Below are positions 8,687 to 17,054 of a DNA stretch of 64,000 nt, one piece after another. Below the pieces are notes generated by a model. It had not been told where the DNA came from. It ran no database searches and was given only the letters and a program-made list of their open reading frames with translations. The stretch is from Candidatus Kapaibacterium sp. (lineage in GTDB: Bacteria; Bacteroidota; Ignavibacteria; Kapaibacteriales; UBA2268). The stretch spans positions 1 to 64,000 of the forward strand of contig JAOABA010000030.1 in NCBI GenBank assembly GCA_026418625.1, read 5' to 3'. The first letter of the stretch is position 1. Each line of letters opens with the position of its first letter. Both the position numbers and the translations under genes were made by a program.

Positions 8687-9453
8687 AAAAAATGATAATA
8701 GCAGGCAATTGGAAAATGAATACTTTACCAAATGAAGCTGAAAATTTGGTATCTAATATAATATCGGGTATTCAAAATAAAGATTATAAATCTGAAATCG
8801 TTGTTTGTCCCCCTTTTACAAATCTACAGACTGTTTCAACATTGATTTATAACAGTAAAATCAAACTTGGGGCTCAAAATTGTTTTTATGAACCCAAGGG
8901 TGCTTTTACAGGTGAAATATCTATTCCAATGTTAAAATTTTTTGATGTTGAATACATTATTATTGGGCATTCAGAAAGAAGAACTTATTTTTCCGAAACC
9001 GATGAATTGATAAATAAAAAAGCAAAAGCGATATTAGAAAGTGGTCTGAAGCCAATTATCTGCATAGGAGAGACTTTACAAGAAAGAGAACAGGGCAAGA
9101 CGTTTGAAATTTTATTCAATCAACTTGATTTATGTTTGAAAGATCTCAAAGATAAAAATTTTTCAAACATAGTCATTGCCTACGAACCTGTTTGGGCTAT
9201 AGGGACAGGGATTTCTGCAACAACAGAACAAATTGAGGAAGCACACAATGAAATTAAACATTACATTGGGAAAAAATTTAATCTGAACGAAGATGACATA
9301 GTTTTGCAATATGGTGGTAGTGTAACTGCAGATAACTCAGAAGAGATTCTATCAATTAAAAATGTTAATGGTGCATTGATTGGTGGGGCTTCATTAAAAT
9401 CTGAAATATTTTTGAAAATTATTGATATAGCTGAGAATATATTACAAAGTTGA
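8683..9453 (+). CDS. tpiA: Triosephosphate isomerase
   Basis: 256 aa. It interconverts dihydroxyacetone phosphate and glyceraldehyde 3-phosphate in glycolysis. Catalytic residues are visible: Asn9 and Lys11 in the GNWKMN motif, His96 in IIGHSERR, and Glu168 in AYEPVWAIGTG. A phosphate-binding GGS and a GGASL segment lie near the C-terminus. GTG 8683 has GGAG 7 nt upstream and overlaps the lptC stop; ATG 8692 is an alternative. Confidence 0.96.
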   Translation: MKKMIIAGNWKMNTLPNEAENLVSNIISGIQNKDYKSEIVVCPPFTNLQTVSTLIYNSKIKLGAQNCFYEPKGAFTGEISIPMLKFFDVEYIIIGHSERRTYFSETDELINKKAKAILESGLKPIICIGETLQEREQGKTFEILFNQLDLCLKDLKDKNFSNIVIAYEPVWAIGTGISATTEQIEEAHNEIKHYIGKKFNLNEDDIVLQYGGSVTADNSEEILSIKNVNGALIGGASLKSEIFLKIIDIAENILQS

Positions 9454-9467
9454 AACAAGACGAACAA

Positions 9468-10076
9468 ATGTTTAGCATTCCTAATATTTTTTCAATCTTA
9501 AGGATTGTTCTCTCACCATTATGTTTCTTTTTCTTTCTATCCGACGATCCTTTAATAGTTCAAATCGGATGTATAATTTACCTTATTGCAGCTTCAACTG
9601 ATTATATCGATGGTTGGATAGCAAGAAAATTCAAATCATATTCGAAAATGGGAACTTTCATAGATCCACTTGCGGATAAAATATTAACTACATCAGTTTT
9701 TCTTGCATTTGTCATACTGGATATTTTACCTTTATGGATGGTTATAATTGTTATTTTAAGAGATTTTGCAGCAACTTTTCTCAGAATCTATGCAGATAAA
9801 AAAAATAGAACAATGAGAACATCCTTAACAGCTAAATGGAAAACTTTTTTGCAGATGACGTTCATTTCTTATCTGATTGTCTTACTTTTTTTTCTTAATA
9901 TGAAAATGTCTCGAGATTTCAACTTTCAAATTTTAGCAATCTTAAAATCTAACTCAACTCAGGTATTAATGTTAATCTTAACTTTATTTTCTATTTGGAC
10001 AATTATTGAATACATTTTTGAAAATAAAGATTTAATAAAATTAATTTTTAAAATTCGTTCAGAAGACAAAGTTTAA
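9468..10076 (+). CDS. pgsA: CDP-diacylglycerol-glycerol-3-phosphate 3-phosphatidyltransferase
   Basis: About 202 aa, an integral membrane protein. It makes phosphatidylglycerol phosphate, the committed step to phosphatidylglycerol and cardiolipin. The CDP-alcohol phosphotransferase signature D-G-x2-A-R-x8-G-x3-D-x3-D is intact (DGWIARK through FIDPLADK). I prefer ATG 9468, because the resulting N-terminus MFSIPNIFSILR matches the usual opening of PgsA; an in-frame TTG at 9450 overlapping the tpiA stop is possible. Confidence 0.9.
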   Translation: MFSIPNIFSILRIVLSPLCFFFFLSDDPLIVQIGCIIYLIAASTDYIDGWIARKFKSYSKMGTFIDPLADKILTTSVFLAFVILDILPLWMVIIVILRDFAATFLRIYADKKNRTMRTSLTAKWKTFLQMTFISYLIVLLFFLNMKMSRDFNFQILAILKSNSTQVLMLILTLFSIWTIIEYIFENKDLIKLIFKIRSEDKV

Positions 10077-10231
10077 AAAAAACACTATTTTTCTTTTGAT
10101 ATTCGTACATTAAAAATACTGAAAGACTAAGCAAAAAAGGGCTTAGAGTGGTTATTATTAGCCAATTATTAAAAAAATAATAAGGAAAATAAAAAAATTT
10201 CAAAAAAAATTCATTTTTTTTAAAAAAATAT

Positions 10232-10262
10232 TTGCAAAGCTTGATTAAATCTCATATTTTCG
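10232..10262 (+). promoter_or_regulatory. Candidate promoter upstream of the HU gene
   Basis: TTG at 10232-10234 and TATTTTCG at 10255-10262 (one mismatch to TAnnTTTG) are separated by 20 nt. The box lies 39 nt before the start codon, and a strong AAGGAG ribosome site is at 10291-10296. The 225-bp region upstream is very AT-rich, as expected for a highly expressed nucleoid protein. This is a pattern match only. Confidence 0.4.
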
Positions 10263-10301
10263 CATTGTCATCTCGCTTTATTAATATTTTAAGGAGTTTT
10301 T

Positions 10302-10622
10302 ATGAGCTTAAACAAAGCACAATTAGTATCATCAATAGCAAATGCTTCTGGTTTAACAAAAGTCCAGAGTGAAAAAGCATTGGGTGCAACCCTTGAGGCA
10401 ATCAAAGGTGAATTGGCAAAGGGCGAAAATGTTACTTTAATCGGTTTCGGAACATTTACAGTTGCAGAAAGAAAAGCCAGAACTGGCAAAAATCCTCAAA
10501 CTGGCGAAACTATAAAGATTCCTGCCAGAAAAGTTCCAAAATTCCGTCCCGGCAAAGCATTACACGAAATTGTAGATCCCAAGAAATCAACTAAGAAAAA
10601 AGCTGCATCAAAGAAAAAATAA
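10302..10622 (+). CDS. HU-family DNA-binding protein with lysine-rich tail
   Basis: 106 aa. Residues 1-90 form a complete HU/IHF fold: an N-terminal helix pair, GFGTF before the arm, and a beta-arm containing RTGKNPQTGE and IPARKVPKFRPGKAL. The last 15 residues are rich in Lys and Ala, an extension longer than in E. coli HU. It binds and bends DNA as a dimer and compacts the nucleoid. It is flanked by its own promoter candidate and a strong terminator, so it is probably a single-gene unit. Confidence 0.93.
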   Translation: MSLNKAQLVSSIANASGLTKVQSEKALGATLEAIKGELAKGENVTLIGFGTFTVAERKARTGKNPQTGETIKIPARKVPKFRPGKALHEIVDPKKSTKKKAASKKK

Positions 10623-10631
10623 ACTCATTTC

Positions 10632-10662
10632 AAAAAGCCGTTCTTAGAACGGCTTTTTTTTT
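10632..10662 (+). terminator. Rho-independent terminator after the HU gene
   Basis: AGCCGTT (10636-10642) pairs with AACGGCT (10648-10654) around a 5-nt loop, is preceded by an A-run and is followed by nine T residues. It begins 10 bp after the stop codon. Confidence 0.88.
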
Positions 10663-10705
10663 GTAATTTTGGTTAATTAATTTTATGATTATTGTTAATT
10701 AAAAT

Positions 10706-11635
10706 ATGGTTAATGAGACTTTATCACATCCTTTCTTGCTTCAAGCTGGTGATTTAAACGTTGATGATATTTCTCTAATTTTTGAAAAAGCTCGTTTCTA
10801 TCTGCAAAAATTCGAGAAAGATACCAAAAAACTTGAGGATTTAAAAGGAGTTACAGTTGCTTTGGCTTTTTTTGAACCATCAACGAGAACCCGTCTTTCT
10901 TTTGAATTAGCTGCTAAAAGACTCTCGGCAGATGTTTTTACATTTTCCTCTTCTACAAGTAGTTTAACAAAAGGTGAATCCCTGCTTGACACTTTAAAGA
11001 CAATTGAAGCAATGGGTGTTCATATGTTTGTCATTAGACACAGTTGCTCTGGGGTCCCAAATTTTTTACAGCAGAACACTACTGGTATTGTTATCAATGC
11101 TGGAGATGGAAAGCACGAACATCCAACTCAAGCTTTGCTCGATGCATTCACATTGCACAGATATTTTGGTGATATTAAAGGATTAAATGTCTGTATAGTT
11201 GGTGATATTTTACATTCACGGGTTGCAAGATCCAACATAGTTCTTTTGAATACATTAGGGGCAAATCTCGGGCTTTTTTCTCCCGGAACATTACTTCCAC
11301 CTAAAATTGAAAGCTGGAATACCCGAATATTCAATGATATAAATGACGCTATTAAGTGGTCTAATGTCGTAATTGTTCTTAGGTTACAGAATGAAAGAAT
11401 GGAATCTGGTTTAATCCCAAGCGTAAGAGAATTTTCAAAGTATTTCGGAGTAACTTACGAAATCTATTCAAAAAAGCCAGAATTAGTTCTCTTACACCCC
11501 GGTCCAGTTAACTATGGAATTGAACTTGAATATACTGTAAGTAATTATCCAAATGTGTTAATACAAACCCAAGTTACTCACGGAGTTTATATCAGAATGG
11601 CTCTACTGTCGCTTTTAGCAAAAAACTTAAGCTGA
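10706..11635 (+). CDS. pyrB: Aspartate carbamoyltransferase, catalytic subunit
   Basis: 309 aa, the normal length for the catalytic chain. It forms N-carbamoyl-aspartate in pyrimidine synthesis. The carbamoyl-phosphate motif STRTRLSFE and the KGESLLDT loop are intact, as are HPTQALLDAF and the HPGPVNYGIE segment near the C-terminus that separates it from ornithine transcarbamylase. No pyrI regulatory chain is adjacent. TGA 11633-11635 lies one base before the TTG start of prmC, suggesting co-translation. Confidence 0.94.
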   Translation: MVNETLSHPFLLQAGDLNVDDISLIFEKARFYLQKFEKDTKKLEDLKGVTVALAFFEPSTRTRLSFELAAKRLSADVFTFSSSTSSLTKGESLLDTLKTIEAMGVHMFVIRHSCSGVPNFLQQNTTGIVINAGDGKHEHPTQALLDAFTLHRYFGDIKGLNVCIVGDILHSRVARSNIVLLNTLGANLGLFSPGTLLPPKIESWNTRIFNDINDAIKWSNVVIVLRLQNERMESGLIPSVREFSKYFGVTYEIYSKKPELVLLHPGPVNYGIELEYTVSNYPNVLIQTQVTHGVYIRMALLSLLAKNLS

Positions 11636-11636
11636 T

Positions 11637-12515
11637 TTGAAAACTTTTGATAAGACTTGGACTGTTATTGACATCATCCGTTGGGGAACAGAATATTTCC
11701 AAAATAAACAAATTGATTCACCAAGATTAACAATTGAACTTCTTCTTTGTGAGGTTTTAAATTGTGAGAGAATATCACTTTATACAAATTTTGAAAAACC
11801 TCTGAAAGACGAAGAACTCCAAAAACTGAAAGAATTTATCAAAAGAAGAGCTAATCGAGAACCTCTTCAGTTTATTCTCGGTAAGACCAAGTTTTTTAAT
11901 ACTGAATTAAAAATAAACAATTCAGCAATTGTTCCAAGACCTGAAACTGAGTTAATGGTGAGTATTGCTGATGAGATAATTCAACAAAATATTGACAAAA
12001 TCAAAGATGTATTGGATATAGGTACTGGAAGTGGATGTATTGCTATTTCTTTGGCAAAAAAATATCCAAATATAAATTTTACTGCCATTGATATAAATCC
12101 CAATTCTTTACAACTTGCAAAAGAAAATGCCATTTACAACGACGTTGAGAATTCGATGAATTTTCTGAATTTAGATATTCTCACCAATGTTCCGGATGAA
12201 AAATATGATTTGGTTATTTCTAATCCTCCATATATATCTAAACAAGAATATGAACAATTAGAGCCGGAAATTTTAAATTATGAACCAAAGGAAGCCTTGA
12301 CAGACAATAGTGATGGTTTAACTTTTTACAGAAGATTTAGCGATATTTTTGGAGTGATAATGACGCCAAATGCTTTTTTCCTGCTGGAAATTGCTTATAA
12401 CCAATTTGAGGATGTTTCTAAAATCTTTAAAGAAAAAGGTTTTGAAATTAATTATGTTCAGGATTGGTCTGGAATAAAGAGAATTATAATTGGTCAAAAG
12501 CAAAATAGGTATTAA
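11637..12515 (+). CDS. prmC: Peptide chain release factor N5-glutamine methyltransferase
   Basis: 292 aa. It methylates the Gln of the GGQ motif in release factors. The N-terminal helical domain (about 1-90, including REPLQFILG) is followed by a Rossmann methyltransferase domain with an SAM motif DIGTGSGC (127-134) and the catalytic NPPY (196-199). The TTG start at 11637 gives a standard N-terminus and follows pyrB directly. Confidence 0.92.
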   Translation: MKTFDKTWTVIDIIRWGTEYFQNKQIDSPRLTIELLLCEVLNCERISLYTNFEKPLKDEELQKLKEFIKRRANREPLQFILGKTKFFNTELKINNSAIVPRPETELMVSIADEIIQQNIDKIKDVLDIGTGSGCIAISLAKKYPNINFTAIDINPNSLQLAKENAIYNDVENSMNFLNLDILTNVPDEKYDLVISNPPYISKQEYEQLEPEILNYEPKEALTDNSDGLTFYRRFSDIFGVIMTPNAFFLLEIAYNQFEDVSKIFKEKGFEINYVQDWSGIKRIIIGQKQNRY

Positions 12516-12630
12516 ATGGCAGTATAATTTTTTTATAAATCTGATTAATTGTTTATTGATAAAAAATTAATAAAAATATAATATAAAATTTTGTTAATTT
12601 TGGTGTTTTAAAATTAGAAGATTAAAAAAA

Positions 12631-12978
12631 ATGTTATCACAAATTAAAGTCGAAGAGCAAATAGGCGGAAAAATCATTCACCTACGAGGCAAATTTACCG
12701 GAGGAGAGGAAACAAGCGAACTTAATAGCATATTGAAAGAACTAGCTAAAGTTGAAAAGAGCAGAGTAATAATTAATATGGAAAAGGTTTCTTACCTGAA
12801 TTCAACTGCTTTGGGAGTATTAATTTCAGCTCACGCTTCATTTGCTCGAAACGGGGGAACAGTTGTATTAGCTGGCCTTGGTGATTCAATTCAAAATTTA
12901 TTTATGGTTACAAAACTTGTATTAGTTTTTCCAATTTACAAAAATTTAGACGAAGCAATTAAATCAATATCTGAGTAA
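12631..12978 (+). CDS. STAS-domain anti-sigma-factor antagonist-like protein
   Basis: 115 aa, one STAS domain (SpoIIAA/RsbV type). The conserved loop with the phosphorylatable serine is present as YLNSTALGVL (Ser58). Such proteins bind anti-sigma kinases of the RsbW type in partner-switching regulation, but none is adjacent. Directly downstream (18 bp) is the exbB-exbD-tonB operon, which may be co-transcribed or merely neighbouring. A TAnnTTTG-like box lies at 12595-12602 but lacks a suitable -33 element. Confidence 0.85.
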   Translation: MLSQIKVEEQIGGKIIHLRGKFTGGEETSELNSILKELAKVEKSRVIINMEKVSYLNSTALGVLISAHASFARNGGTVVLAGLGDSIQNLFMVTKLVLVFPIYKNLDEAIKSISE

Positions 12979-12996
12979 TATTAATTAGGGGAGTTT

Positions 12997-13779
12997 ATGA
13001 AAAACATCTTTAATATCCTTGTCATAACTTTGGCTATGGCAATTGCATTTTCAATTTATCTATTCTATTTCGGAAATCCAAATAATTTTGAGGATCCTGC
13101 TTCAAAAAAGAAACCAAAACAGGGTAATATTGTAGGAATGATTTACACTGGCGGACCGATTGTCGGTATATTAATAGGATTGATTATCATTGTTATTACC
13201 TTCACTTTTGAAAGATACTTTTCAATTAATAAAGCCAAAGGCAAAGGCAATACAGCAGTTTATTTAAAAAAGGTTCTTGAATACTTACAAGCGGGGAATT
13301 ATGATGATGCCTTGCGGGAGTGTGAGCAACAGCGGGGCAGCCTTGCTAATATTATGAGGGCTGCTATTGAACGGTTTAAAACAATCGAACACGATGATAA
13401 TTATCCGACCGAGAAGAAATTAGCAGAAGTTCAAAGAGCTATTGACGAAGCAACCAATTTAGAAACTCCACTTTTAGAAAAGAACCTTGTTATTCTTTCT
13501 ACAGTGGCTTCAATATCGACTCTATTCGGTCTTTTGGGAACAACCATCGGTATGATTAGAGCTTTTGCTGCCTTCGGTGAAACCGGAACAGTTGACGCTA
13601 CTCAATTAGCTATCGGAATTTCTGAAGCTCTCTATAATACTGCTGGTGGTTTGATGGGTGCTATTATTGGTATTGTTGCTTATAATTTCTTTACAACAAA
13701 AGTTGATGACTACGTCTATATGATTGACGAAGCTATATTGGGTGTTACCCAAATCTTTACTATCAGAACAAAAAAATAA
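12997..13779 (+). CDS. exbB: MotA/TolQ/ExbB proton channel family protein
   Basis: 260 aa. Hydrophobic segments lie near residues 5-25 and 48-70, and a further pair in the C-terminal half (about 165-225). The C-terminal half shows family patterns, including a LLGTTIGMIRAF segment and an AL-x-NTAGGLMGAI segment. With ExbD and TonB it forms the inner-membrane motor that uses the proton gradient to drive outer-membrane receptors. The RBS GGGGAG lies just upstream of ATG 12997. First gene of a tight operon with two exbD genes and tonB. Confidence 0.9.
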   Translation: MKNIFNILVITLAMAIAFSIYLFYFGNPNNFEDPASKKKPKQGNIVGMIYTGGPIVGILIGLIIIVITFTFERYFSINKAKGKGNTAVYLKKVLEYLQAGNYDDALRECEQQRGSLANIMRAAIERFKTIEHDDNYPTEKKLAEVQRAIDEATNLETPLLEKNLVILSTVASISTLFGLLGTTIGMIRAFAAFGETGTVDATQLAIGISEALYNTAGGLMGAIIGIVAYNFFTTKVDDYVYMIDEAILGVTQIFTIRTKK

Positions 13780-13791
13780 ACGAGGTCTAAA

Positions 13792-14325
13792 GTGCCAAAA
13801 GTAAAAAAGAAAAGAATGGGTTTCGTCATTGATATGACCCCGCTTGTTGATATTACATTTCTACTTCTGACATTTTTGATGTTTACAGCTAAATTCAAAT
13901 CAGAAGCAGAAAATGAACAACAATTTACTATCAAAAGGCCTTATGCTACACCCGATACAACAAAATTGCCAGAAAGAGATTTAGCTATTATAAGTATAGC
14001 TGTAGATGATAAGAATCCTTTAGACACTTCGTTCTATTTTTCAATGACTAATTTAAATGACAAGGCAAGAGTCTGGGAATTAGCAGAGGTGCCAGCGGAA
14101 TATTCTAATTTGGCTTTGGTCAAAGTAGATTCTTTGATGCTATCTAAATTGATAAGATCAACTTTAGCAGTAAGGAATACAACAAAATTTGCTCTTGACG
14201 CAGACAAAGAAATTCCGTTTAAGTGGGTCAGTCAAGCTATGGATATTATGAGATTGCAAAGAGCTTTTATATTCAATTTTGTGACTGAAAAAAGAAAAGC
14301 ATCTGAGACAAAAGAATCAGAATAA
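13792..14325 (+). CDS. exbD: Biopolymer transport protein ExbD/TolR (first copy)
   Basis: 177 aa. The single transmembrane helix near residues 10-32 contains the family motif DMTPLVDITFLLLTF with the proton-carrying Asp. The periplasmic part is longer and different in sequence from the second ExbD downstream. The GTG start at 13792 lies 12 bp after exbB. Two dissimilar ExbD proteins in one operon are common in Bacteroidota-like genomes and may form a hetero-oligomer. Confidence 0.9.
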   Translation: MPKVKKKRMGFVIDMTPLVDITFLLLTFLMFTAKFKSEAENEQQFTIKRPYATPDTTKLPERDLAIISIAVDDKNPLDTSFYFSMTNLNDKARVWELAEVPAEYSNLALVKVDSLMLSKLIRSTLAVRNTTKFALDADKEIPFKWVSQAMDIMRLQRAFIFNFVTEKRKASETKESE

Positions 14326-14430
14326 TAATGTGAAACTTTTTTAATTTTCTCGGATATATAAAGAGAAAATAAATGTAACTTTTTAGATTAATTAACTGTC
14401 TATTGATATATAAAAAATTAGGAGAAAAAA

Positions 14431-15024
14431 ATGGCTGGTGGTGGTGGCGGTTTAGGTAAACCAGAAAGAGCCAAAAGAGGAAAGCATAGCAAGAGAAAAA
14501 AGAAAAAAAGAATTGGTTTCCATCTTGATATGACTCCATTGGTGGACATTACATTTTTGTTGTTAACTTTCTTTATGTTTACAACAACTATGTTAAAGCC
14601 CCAAATTATGGAAATGCGAATTCCACCCGAAAGATACGAAAAAGTTGAAGTTCGTGAATCAGAGCTATTTACAATTATGTTGATGCCGGATAATAAAATA
14701 TATTGGTATGCTGGTCAGGCAAGAGAAGACAATAAACCAGAAGAGATACCATTGAATAAATTAAGAGCATTGGCTGAGCAACAAAACCTTAAACCTAATG
14801 TCAGAAACCGCTTGATAACTGTATTAAAAATTGCTGATCAAGCTAAATATGAGAAGGTGATTCAGATTTTAGATGAATTAAATTTAGCTGAAATAAATAT
14901 AACTGAACAATTGTCAAAAGATTTGGATGCAGAAGGACAACCGGTTAAAAGGCAAAGAAAATTTACAATTGCAACATTATCTGAAACTGATGATGATTTC
15001 AAATTAATTCAGGGAGTTAAATAA
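14431..15024 (+). CDS. exbD: Biopolymer transport protein ExbD/TolR (second copy)
   Basis: 197 aa. A Gly-rich and then strongly basic N-terminus (residues 1-27) precedes the same DMTPLVDITFLLLTF transmembrane motif found in the first copy. The periplasmic domain is about 140 residues. The AGGAG ribosome site lies just upstream. A gap of 105 bp separates it from the first exbD, with no evident terminator. Its TAA overlaps the ATG of tonB by one base, indicating coupled translation. Confidence 0.9.
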   Translation: MAGGGGGLGKPERAKRGKHSKRKKKKRIGFHLDMTPLVDITFLLLTFFMFTTTMLKPQIMEMRIPPERYEKVEVRESELFTIMLMPDNKIYWYAGQAREDNKPEEIPLNKLRALAEQQNLKPNVRNRLITVLKIADQAKYEKVIQILDELNLAEINITEQLSKDLDAEGQPVKRQRKFTIATLSETDDDFKLIQGVK

Positions 15025-15812
15025 TGACAACTGCCCAAAATATAATCGAACTACCAGCTCGTCCATCCTATGGAGCTGTTGAGTTAAAAAAATATATTAA
15101 TAAAGCAACCATAAGAGGCTTTTTGATTACCGTTGCTATCTTAGCATTGCTTCTATTAGCATATTTTCTCTACATTAAATTTAGCGAGAGGCAATTAGGA
15201 GCTATTCCTGTTGCTCCAATAAGCAAAATCTCGCTGGAGTCAGCACCACAACAAGCTAATGATGTTGAGGATGTTCCTCCACCACCTCCTTCTGAGGCTG
15301 TGATTGATTATGCAACTGCTGCCAGAGCTGGAACTCCGGTTCCTGTTCCAGATGCAGAAATTAAAGCCGATTTGAAAGAATTTGCAAATATTGAGGATCT
15401 CAGCAAGTCACTTGCTAGCAATGAAGGTCAAATAATTGATCTTAACCAATTGCCACAGACTTTTGATTTAGGTGAAAAGAAGCTTGACGTTCAATACCGT
15501 GAAGAAGTTCCCGATATTAATGAGTTTATCCCTGTCGAAAAAGAGCCTCAAGTTGATTTAGCAGAGTTACAGAGAAGAATTGTATATCCTGAAGTAGCAC
15601 GTAAAGCTGGAATTGAAGGACAGGTTATCGTTAGAGTGCTTGTTGATAAAAACGGAAAACCGAAACAGGCAGTTATTCAGCATTCAGATTCACAAATGCT
15701 TGATCAAGCTGCTAAAGATGCTGTTATGAAAAGTGTATTCACTCCAGCAATTCAAAATGGGCAACCAATAACCTGTTGGGTTAGTATTCCAATTAAATTT
15801 AGATTAAGATAA
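15024..15812 (+). CDS. tonB: Energy transducer TonB
   Basis: 262 aa. One transmembrane helix (about 32-52), a short Pro-rich stretch VEDVPPPPPSE, a flexible acidic middle, and a C-terminal TonB domain (about 185-262) with YPEVARKAGIEGQVIVRV and a conserved strand ending in IPIKFRLR. It transmits motor energy to TonB-dependent outer-membrane transporters. The Pro-rich spacer is short compared with enterobacterial TonB. It shares the ExbBDD operon. Confidence 0.92.
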   Translation: MTTAQNIIELPARPSYGAVELKKYINKATIRGFLITVAILALLLLAYFLYIKFSERQLGAIPVAPISKISLESAPQQANDVEDVPPPPPSEAVIDYATAARAGTPVPVPDAEIKADLKEFANIEDLSKSLASNEGQIIDLNQLPQTFDLGEKKLDVQYREEVPDINEFIPVEKEPQVDLAELQRRIVYPEVARKAGIEGQVIVRVLVDKNGKPKQAVIQHSDSQMLDQAAKDAVMKSVFTPAIQNGQPITCWVSIPIKFRLR

Positions 15813-15814
15813 TC

Positions 15815-15857
15815 ATTTTTATGGCAATCATCGATAAGATGATTGCCATTGAAAAAA
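15815..15857. other. Strong stem-loop between tonB and the downstream membrane-protein gene
   Basis: ATGGCAATCAT (15821-15831) pairs perfectly with ATGATTGCCAT (15839-15849) around a 7-nt loop, and the stem can extend through a T-run on the left and an A-run on the right. There is no T-tract after it on either strand, so it is not a classic terminator. It may affect mRNA stability or partial read-through within the operon. Confidence 0.5.
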
Positions 15858-15923
15858 ATGTCAATAAAAATTCAGCAATTTCCTTTGATTCACGCAGTAA
15901 AATCCACAGAGAATGTTATTTAA

Positions 15924-16148
15924 ATGCTTTTAATTATCATAAACTACACAGTCAGAGCGTTAATTGTCATCTTAGGAATAATTTTTGTAACCGGTATTTT
16001 AAATTCATATTTATCCTTTCCAAGCGATTTTAAGGCAATAATGCCAATGATGGGAGTAATTTTCATACTTTGGGGAGTTTATCGTCTAATTACTTATCAT
16101 TCTAATCTAAGGAGATATAGAAATAATGAAGATAATGATGAAAATTAA
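15924..16148 (+). CDS. Small two-helix membrane protein
   Basis: 74 aa with two predicted transmembrane helices (about 6-27 and 38-58) joined by a short polar loop, and a charged Arg/Asn/Glu-rich C-terminal tail. I do not recognise the family. The position is telling: it lies between tonB and the PstS-like gene and overlaps the latter by 23 bp, so it is almost certainly expressed in that operon. Confidence 0.65.
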   Translation: MLLIIINYTVRALIVILGIIFVTGILNSYLSFPSDFKAIMPMMGVIFILWGVYRLITYHSNLRRYRNNEDNDEN

Positions 16149-17043
16149 TATTCTTATTGCTTTAGTTTTTCTTTTTTCTTTTTGTTCTCAGGAAAAGAAA
16201 GATGAAAAAGCTGAAAAAAATGAGGTTAAAGATATCAAAATCTACTGCGATGAAGCAATATACAATGTAATGAAATATCCATTAAAAGTTTTTGATTCTA
16301 TTGATAACAAAGTTAACCTTGTTGTTACAAAATCAAATGCTTTTGATGCGATGAAAATGTTTTTAGCCGGAGAATGTGATGTGATACTTTTGCCAAGAAA
16401 TTACACTCATTACGAAGATTCAATGATGGCTGTCTATGGTGTGAAGCCACACTTAAAAATGCCGGTTGCTAAAGATGCACTTGTTTTTTTTGTTAATTAT
16501 GATTCTCCCCTTGATACTTTGAATGACTCTGAGATATATGAAATCATCACTTCAAAGGATAAAAAATTCACAGACTTTTATCGATCAATTAAAACTGAAC
16601 CATTACTTGTAACAAATAGTAATAAATCATCTGAAGTGGAAAATATTTTTCAATTAGTTGCAAGAAAGAAAAAAATCAATCGAAGTTTCAAATTAATGGA
16701 AGAGTCTGATTCAGTTAAATCTTATTTGTTAAAGAATAAAGGAAATATAGGTATTGGATATTACGCAAATATAATTGGCGATCCTCAGTTCAGAGCCTTA
16801 CCAATTGGTTTCACCGATAGTTCCGGAAAATATATTTTTCCAAGAACAGTTCACCAAGCAAATATACTTCAGGGCTTCTATCCTTATATTGTAACTTACT
16901 GGGTTTATGTTCAGGATCAAAACAACGAAGATGCAATGAGATTTGCAAGATTTATATCCAAACATCCCAGTGCTCAAAAGCATTTTAATGATTATGGAAT
17001 AGTTCCAGCTTATGCAAAAATAAATTTAATTGATGAAAGGTAA
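16126..17043 (+). CDS. PstS-like periplasmic substrate-binding protein
   Basis: 305 aa. An N-terminal signal ends near Cys20 (FSFC, a non-canonical lipobox because Phe precedes the Cys). The mature part has the two-lobed layout of type II periplasmic binding proteins of the PstS/phosphate group, with a KDALVFFVNYDSPLDTL segment and C-terminal RFARFISKHPSAQKHFNDYGIVPAY, which is typical of that group. No ABC permease or ATPase is nearby. ATG 16126 has GGAG at 16111. Co-occurrence with TonB/ExbBD and a TPR gene recalls a similar arrangement in Bacteroidota-type genomes; the ligand and role are unknown. Confidence 0.8.
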   Translation: MKIMMKINILIALVFLFSFCSQEKKDEKAEKNEVKDIKIYCDEAIYNVMKYPLKVFDSIDNKVNLVVTKSNAFDAMKMFLAGECDVILLPRNYTHYEDSMMAVYGVKPHLKMPVAKDALVFFVNYDSPLDTLNDSEIYEIITSKDKKFTDFYRSIKTEPLLVTNSNKSSEVENIFQLVARKKKINRSFKLMEESDSVKSYLLKNKGNIGIGYYANIIGDPQFRALPIGFTDSSGKYIFPRTVHQANILQGFYPYIVTYWVYVQDQNNEDAMRFARFISKHPSAQKHFNDYGIVPAYAKINLIDER

Positions 17044-17054
17044 AGGAATTAATT

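Noticed and set aside
15821..16033. Alternative frame over the tonB-downstream hairpin
   Set aside because: It begins in the stem-loop and has no protein-like features, whereas the overlapping frame at 15924-16148 has two clear membrane helices and overlaps the next gene naturally.
16126..17043. Phosphate uptake operon
   Set aside because: The binding protein is PstS-like, but no pstC, pstA, pstB or phoU gene is present; the neighbours are TonB-motor genes.
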